This document shows positions 63,644-64,000 of a stretch of DNA of 64,000 bases, in pieces (within the stretch, counting starts at the first letter, position 1; every line of letters starts with the position of its first letter). A program made the position numbers and the translations under genes. The notes under the pieces were generated by a model that saw only the letters and a list, made by a program, of their open reading frames with translations, was not told the DNA's origin and did not search any database. The DNA comes from Bacteroidales bacterium (GTDB taxonomy: Bacteria > Bacteroidota > Bacteroidia > Bacteroidales > CG2-30-32-10), in assembly GCA_035353855.1 (NCBI GenBank), contig DAOQAK010000011.1, positions 1 to 64,000 on the forward strand. The letters are read 5' to 3'.

Positions 63644-64000
63644 AATGACTGAAAAGTTTGATCACAAAGGTTATCTTGATATGGAGTTGTTGCGCTTTAC
63701 AACAGCCGGAAGCGTTGACGATGGGAAAAGCACACTAATAGGACGTTTATTATATGACAGCAAATCCATTTTTGAAGATCAACTTGAAGCCATTAAAATT
63801 GCCAGCGAACGTAAAGGCGAAGAACAGGTAAATCTTGCTTTACTAACTGACGGGTTACGTGCTGAGCGTGAACAGGGAATTACCATTGATGTAGCGTATC
63901 GTTATTTTGCAACACCTAAAAGGAAATTTATTATTGCCGATACTCCCGGGCATATCCAGTATACTCGGAATATGGTAACGGGTGCATCAACAGCCAATCT
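63644..64000 (+). CDS. cysN: sulfate adenylyltransferase large subunit, 5' part
   Basis: The first 119 codons are present with no stop; the gene runs off the window. GTPase motifs are clear: P-loop GSVDDGKSTLIGR, G2 region EQGITIDVAYRYF, G3 DTPGHIQYTRNMVTGAS. CysN with CysD makes adenylyl sulfate (APS) in sulfate activation. cysD normally sits directly upstream; here the upstream gene is an unrelated unknown protein, so cysD must be elsewhere or downstream. Confidence 0.92.

Noticed and set aside
1..64000. CRISPR array
   Set aside because: No set of evenly spaced near-identical repeats with unique spacers exists; the only tandem arrays are the 8-bp and 10-bp ones near 1.3 kb.

Overview
The window is a 64-kb piece of a low-GC Bacteroidota chromosome, most likely an environmental member of the Bacteroidales. 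The assignment rests on secreted proteins with type IX secretion (T9SS) C-terminal domains, a LytTR response regulator, TAnnTTTG-type -7 promoter elements, almost no Shine-Dalgarno sequences, DUF4292/DUF4175/YwqK-type genes and the gene order dut / nucleotidyltransferase / TPR / DUF4292 / EnvC.

Layout. (1) 1-4455: a DinD-like gene, a noncoding stretch with short tandem repeats, and a TonB-receptor-like outer-membrane protein gene lying between two nearly identical 270-bp direct repeats. (2) 4456-11531, minus strand: a cell-envelope operon (flippase, dUTPase, sugar nucleotidyltransferase, TPR lipoprotein, DUF4292, EnvC-like hydrolase activator), interrupted by a small hairpin element. (3) 11632-22514, minus strand: a large NtrY-like histidine kinase, a methyltransferase, mnmG, ybeY, an RsbW-like ATPase and a DUF4175 protein. 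Two perfect 16-bp ParB-binding palindromes (parS) sit on either side of mnmG, which suggests that the window lies in the origin-proximal part of the chromosome. (4) 22598-38509: rnr, HU, a LytTR regulator, a YwqK/MORN-like protein, nadA, then a plus-strand run rpiB-lutB-asparaginase-like-rluB-AsmA, a second dinD, and a secreted M14 peptidase. (5) 38775-41317: metG, its terminator, tRNA-Arg(CCT), and a small GIY-YIG nuclease gene flanked by a second, partial copy of the same tRNA whose D-loop is interrupted by a 35-nt palindrome. (6) 41416-56104: secreted and surface proteins (M15-like peptidase, two lamin-tail proteins, M1 aminopeptidase with an in-frame amber codon, beta-barrel protein, lipoprotein), aspS, and a frameshifted SGNH-hydrolase/PKD gene. 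(7) 56247-62852: a GT39-like membrane protein followed by a restriction-modification island of the DpnII (GATC) type. (8) 62908-64000: a small unknown protein and the start of cysN, cut by the window edge.

The most interesting parts are the defence island and the tRNA locus. The island encodes a Dam-type methyltransferase, a DpnII-like endonuclease and, translationally coupled to it, a protein with an Rx4H HEPN-like motif and a duplicated RHKxA...AYxxG motif. It then holds a 28-codon remnant of one DpnA-type methyltransferase, a divergent controller-like HTH gene with an unknown partner, a frameshifted small gene, and a second complete DpnA-type methyltransferase. This reads as a DpnII system that was invaded and rebuilt. 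Five apparent single-base homopolymer losses in two loci, plus one amber codon in a third, indicate either recent gene decay or consensus errors, which only reads can separate.
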